This document shows positions 5,680 to 6,566 of a stretch of DNA of 6,566 bases, piece after piece. The stretch comes from Leptolyngbyaceae cyanobacterium M65_K2018_010 (GTDB lineage Bacteria; Cyanobacteriota; Cyanobacteriia; Phormidesmidales; Phormidesmidaceae). Under the pieces are notes generated by a model. It did not search any database and was not told the DNA's origin. It saw only the letters and a list, made by a program, of their open reading frames with translations. Positions within the stretch are counted from its first letter, which is position 1, and each line of letters begins with the position of its first letter. The position numbers and the translations under genes were made by a program. The stretch is taken from assembly GCA_015295885.1 (NCBI GenBank), contig DVEE01000530.1, forward strand, positions 1 through 6,566, written 5' to 3'.

Positions 5680-6566
5680 TTACAGGGCGGCCTTGAGGGC
5701 CTCGGCCTTGTCGGTTTTTTCCCAGGTGAAATCGGCTAGCTCACGGCCAAAGTGACCGTAGGCCGCGGTTTGTCGATAGATGGGACGGCGCAGGTTAAGC
5801 ATATCAATCAGGCCCTGGGGACGCAGGTCGAAATGCTCCCGCACCAGGTTGGCAATTTTGGTATCGGCAATTTTGCCGGTGCCAAAGGTATTGATGGAAA
5901 TCGACGTTGGTTCGGCTACGCCGATGGCGTAGGATACCTGGATTTCGCAGCGATCGGCCAGACCCGCGGCGACGATGTTTTTGGCCACATAACGACCGGC
6001 GTAGGCGGCGGAGCGATCGACCTTGGTAGGGTCTTTGCCCGAGAAAGCACCCCCCCCATGGCGAGCCATACCCCCGTAGGTATCGACGATGATTTTGCGC
6101 CCAGTGAGGCCGCAGTCACCGACCGGACCACCAATCACAAACTGGCCGGTGGGGTTGATGTGGTAGCGGGTTTCGGCGTGGAACCAGTGGTTCGGCAGTA
6201 CTGGCTTAATCACCTCTTCCATCACCGCTTCACGGATGTCGGCCTGATTAATTTCTGGGTCGTGCTGGGTCGAGAGTACGACTGCATCTATGGCCACAGG
6301 CTTGTGGTTTTCGTAGCGCAGGGTGACCTGGCTCTTAGCGTCGGGCCGCAACCAAGGCAGAATCTTGTGCTTGCGCAGGTAGGCTTGCCGCTCGACCAGC
6401 CGGTGGGCATAGTAGATAGGGGCAGGCATGAGGGTGTCAGTTTCGTTGGTAGCGTAACCAAACATCAGCCCCTGGTCGCCAGCCCCCAGGTCCTTGTTGT
6501 CGGCTTCGTCTACGCCCATGGCGATGTCGGCGGATTGTTTGCCGATGGCGTTGAGCACGGCGCAAG
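5680..6566 (-). CDS. metK: S-adenosylmethionine synthase (MetK), N-terminus outside the window
   Basis: MetK makes S-adenosylmethionine from ATP and methionine, releasing phosphate and pyrophosphate. The visible 294 residues begin C-A-V-L-N-A-I-G-K-Q-S, which aligns with E. coli MetK from about Cys90. Roughly 89 residues, including the N-terminal HPDK motif, therefore lie beyond the right edge. The GTG at 6558 is an internal Val codon, not the start. In the fragment, GAGDQG at 27-32 and the phosphate-binding GGGAFSGKD at 170-178 are intact, as are VDRSAAYAGRYVAKNIVAAG, the ISYAIG-type strand (VSYAIGVAEPTS) and the C-terminal AAYGHFGRE. Estimated full length is about 383 residues, the E. coli size. 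Insertions that I recall in Synechocystis MetK (about 415 residues) are absent, and the text is clearly nearer to the proteobacterial type. It is likely the first of the three methyl-cycle genes on this strand in the window, but its own promoter is out of view. Confidence 0.97.
   Translation of the reverse strand, partial: CAVLNAIGKQSADIAMGVDEADNKDLGAGDQGLMFGYATNETDTLMPAPIYYAHRLVERQAYLRKHKILPWLRPDAKSQVTLRYENHKPVAIDAVVLSTQHDPEINQADIREAVMEEVIKPVLPNHWFHAETRYHINPTGQFVIGGPVGDCGLTGRKIIVDTYGGMARHGGGAFSGKDPTKVDRSAAYAGRYVAKNIVAAGLADRCEIQVSYAIGVAEPTSISINTFGTGKIADTKIANLVREHFDLRPQGLIDMLNLRRPIYRQTAAYGHFGRELADFTWEKTDKAEALKAAL

Noticed and set aside
6556..6558. GTG at 6558 as the metK start codon
   Set aside because: Homology continues upstream (Cys-Ala before this Val), the family has about 89 more N-terminal residues, and the window simply ends there.

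Overview
The window looks like chromosomal DNA from a cyanobacterium, and it is GC-rich by eye. The main evidence is a full-length ChlD (Mg-chelatase subunit D) with the cyanobacterial/plant layout. Three copies of the palindrome GCGATCGC (HIP1) in 6.6 kb support this, where about 0.1 would be expected by chance. Heptanucleotide short tandem repeats in the intergenic DNA fit as well. I cannot name the genus from sequence alone.

Layout, left to right. Positions 1-228 (minus strand) hold the decayed end of an IS982-type transposase gene, with an internal deletion and a stop codon; it runs off the left edge. Positions 413-2446 (minus) are chlD. A 173-nt divergent gap separates it from a small plus-strand gene (2620-3021), which encodes a stand-alone homologue of the C-terminal domain of allophanate hydrolase (gamma-glutamylcyclotransferase-like fold). 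This gene converges on metF (3028-3900, minus) with only 6 nt between the stop codons. A 299-nt gap follows, carrying a heptamer repeat and a perfect 15-bp inverted repeat. Then come ahcY (4200-5585, minus) and, 94 nt further on, metK (5680 to the right edge, minus, lacking its N-terminus).

The three minus-strand genes metK, ahcY and metF, in transcription order, cover most of the activated-methyl cycle. MetK makes S-adenosylmethionine, AhcY removes S-adenosylhomocysteine by hydrolysing it to homocysteine and adenosine, and MetF supplies the methyl-folate used to remethylate homocysteine. ChlD feeds chlorophyll synthesis. The next chlorophyll enzyme, Mg-protoporphyrin methyltransferase (not in this window), uses SAM, but any link between chlD and the met genes is only proximity.

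The most notable point is that the MetK, AhcY and MetF proteins read, from memory of family sequences, like the gamma/beta-proteobacterial versions. They do not resemble those I recall from model cyanobacteria such as Synechocystis. This suggests replacement of the methyl-cycle genes by a horizontally acquired cluster, to be tested by phylogeny. I found no wholly new system, CRISPR array, RNA gene or intact mobile element.
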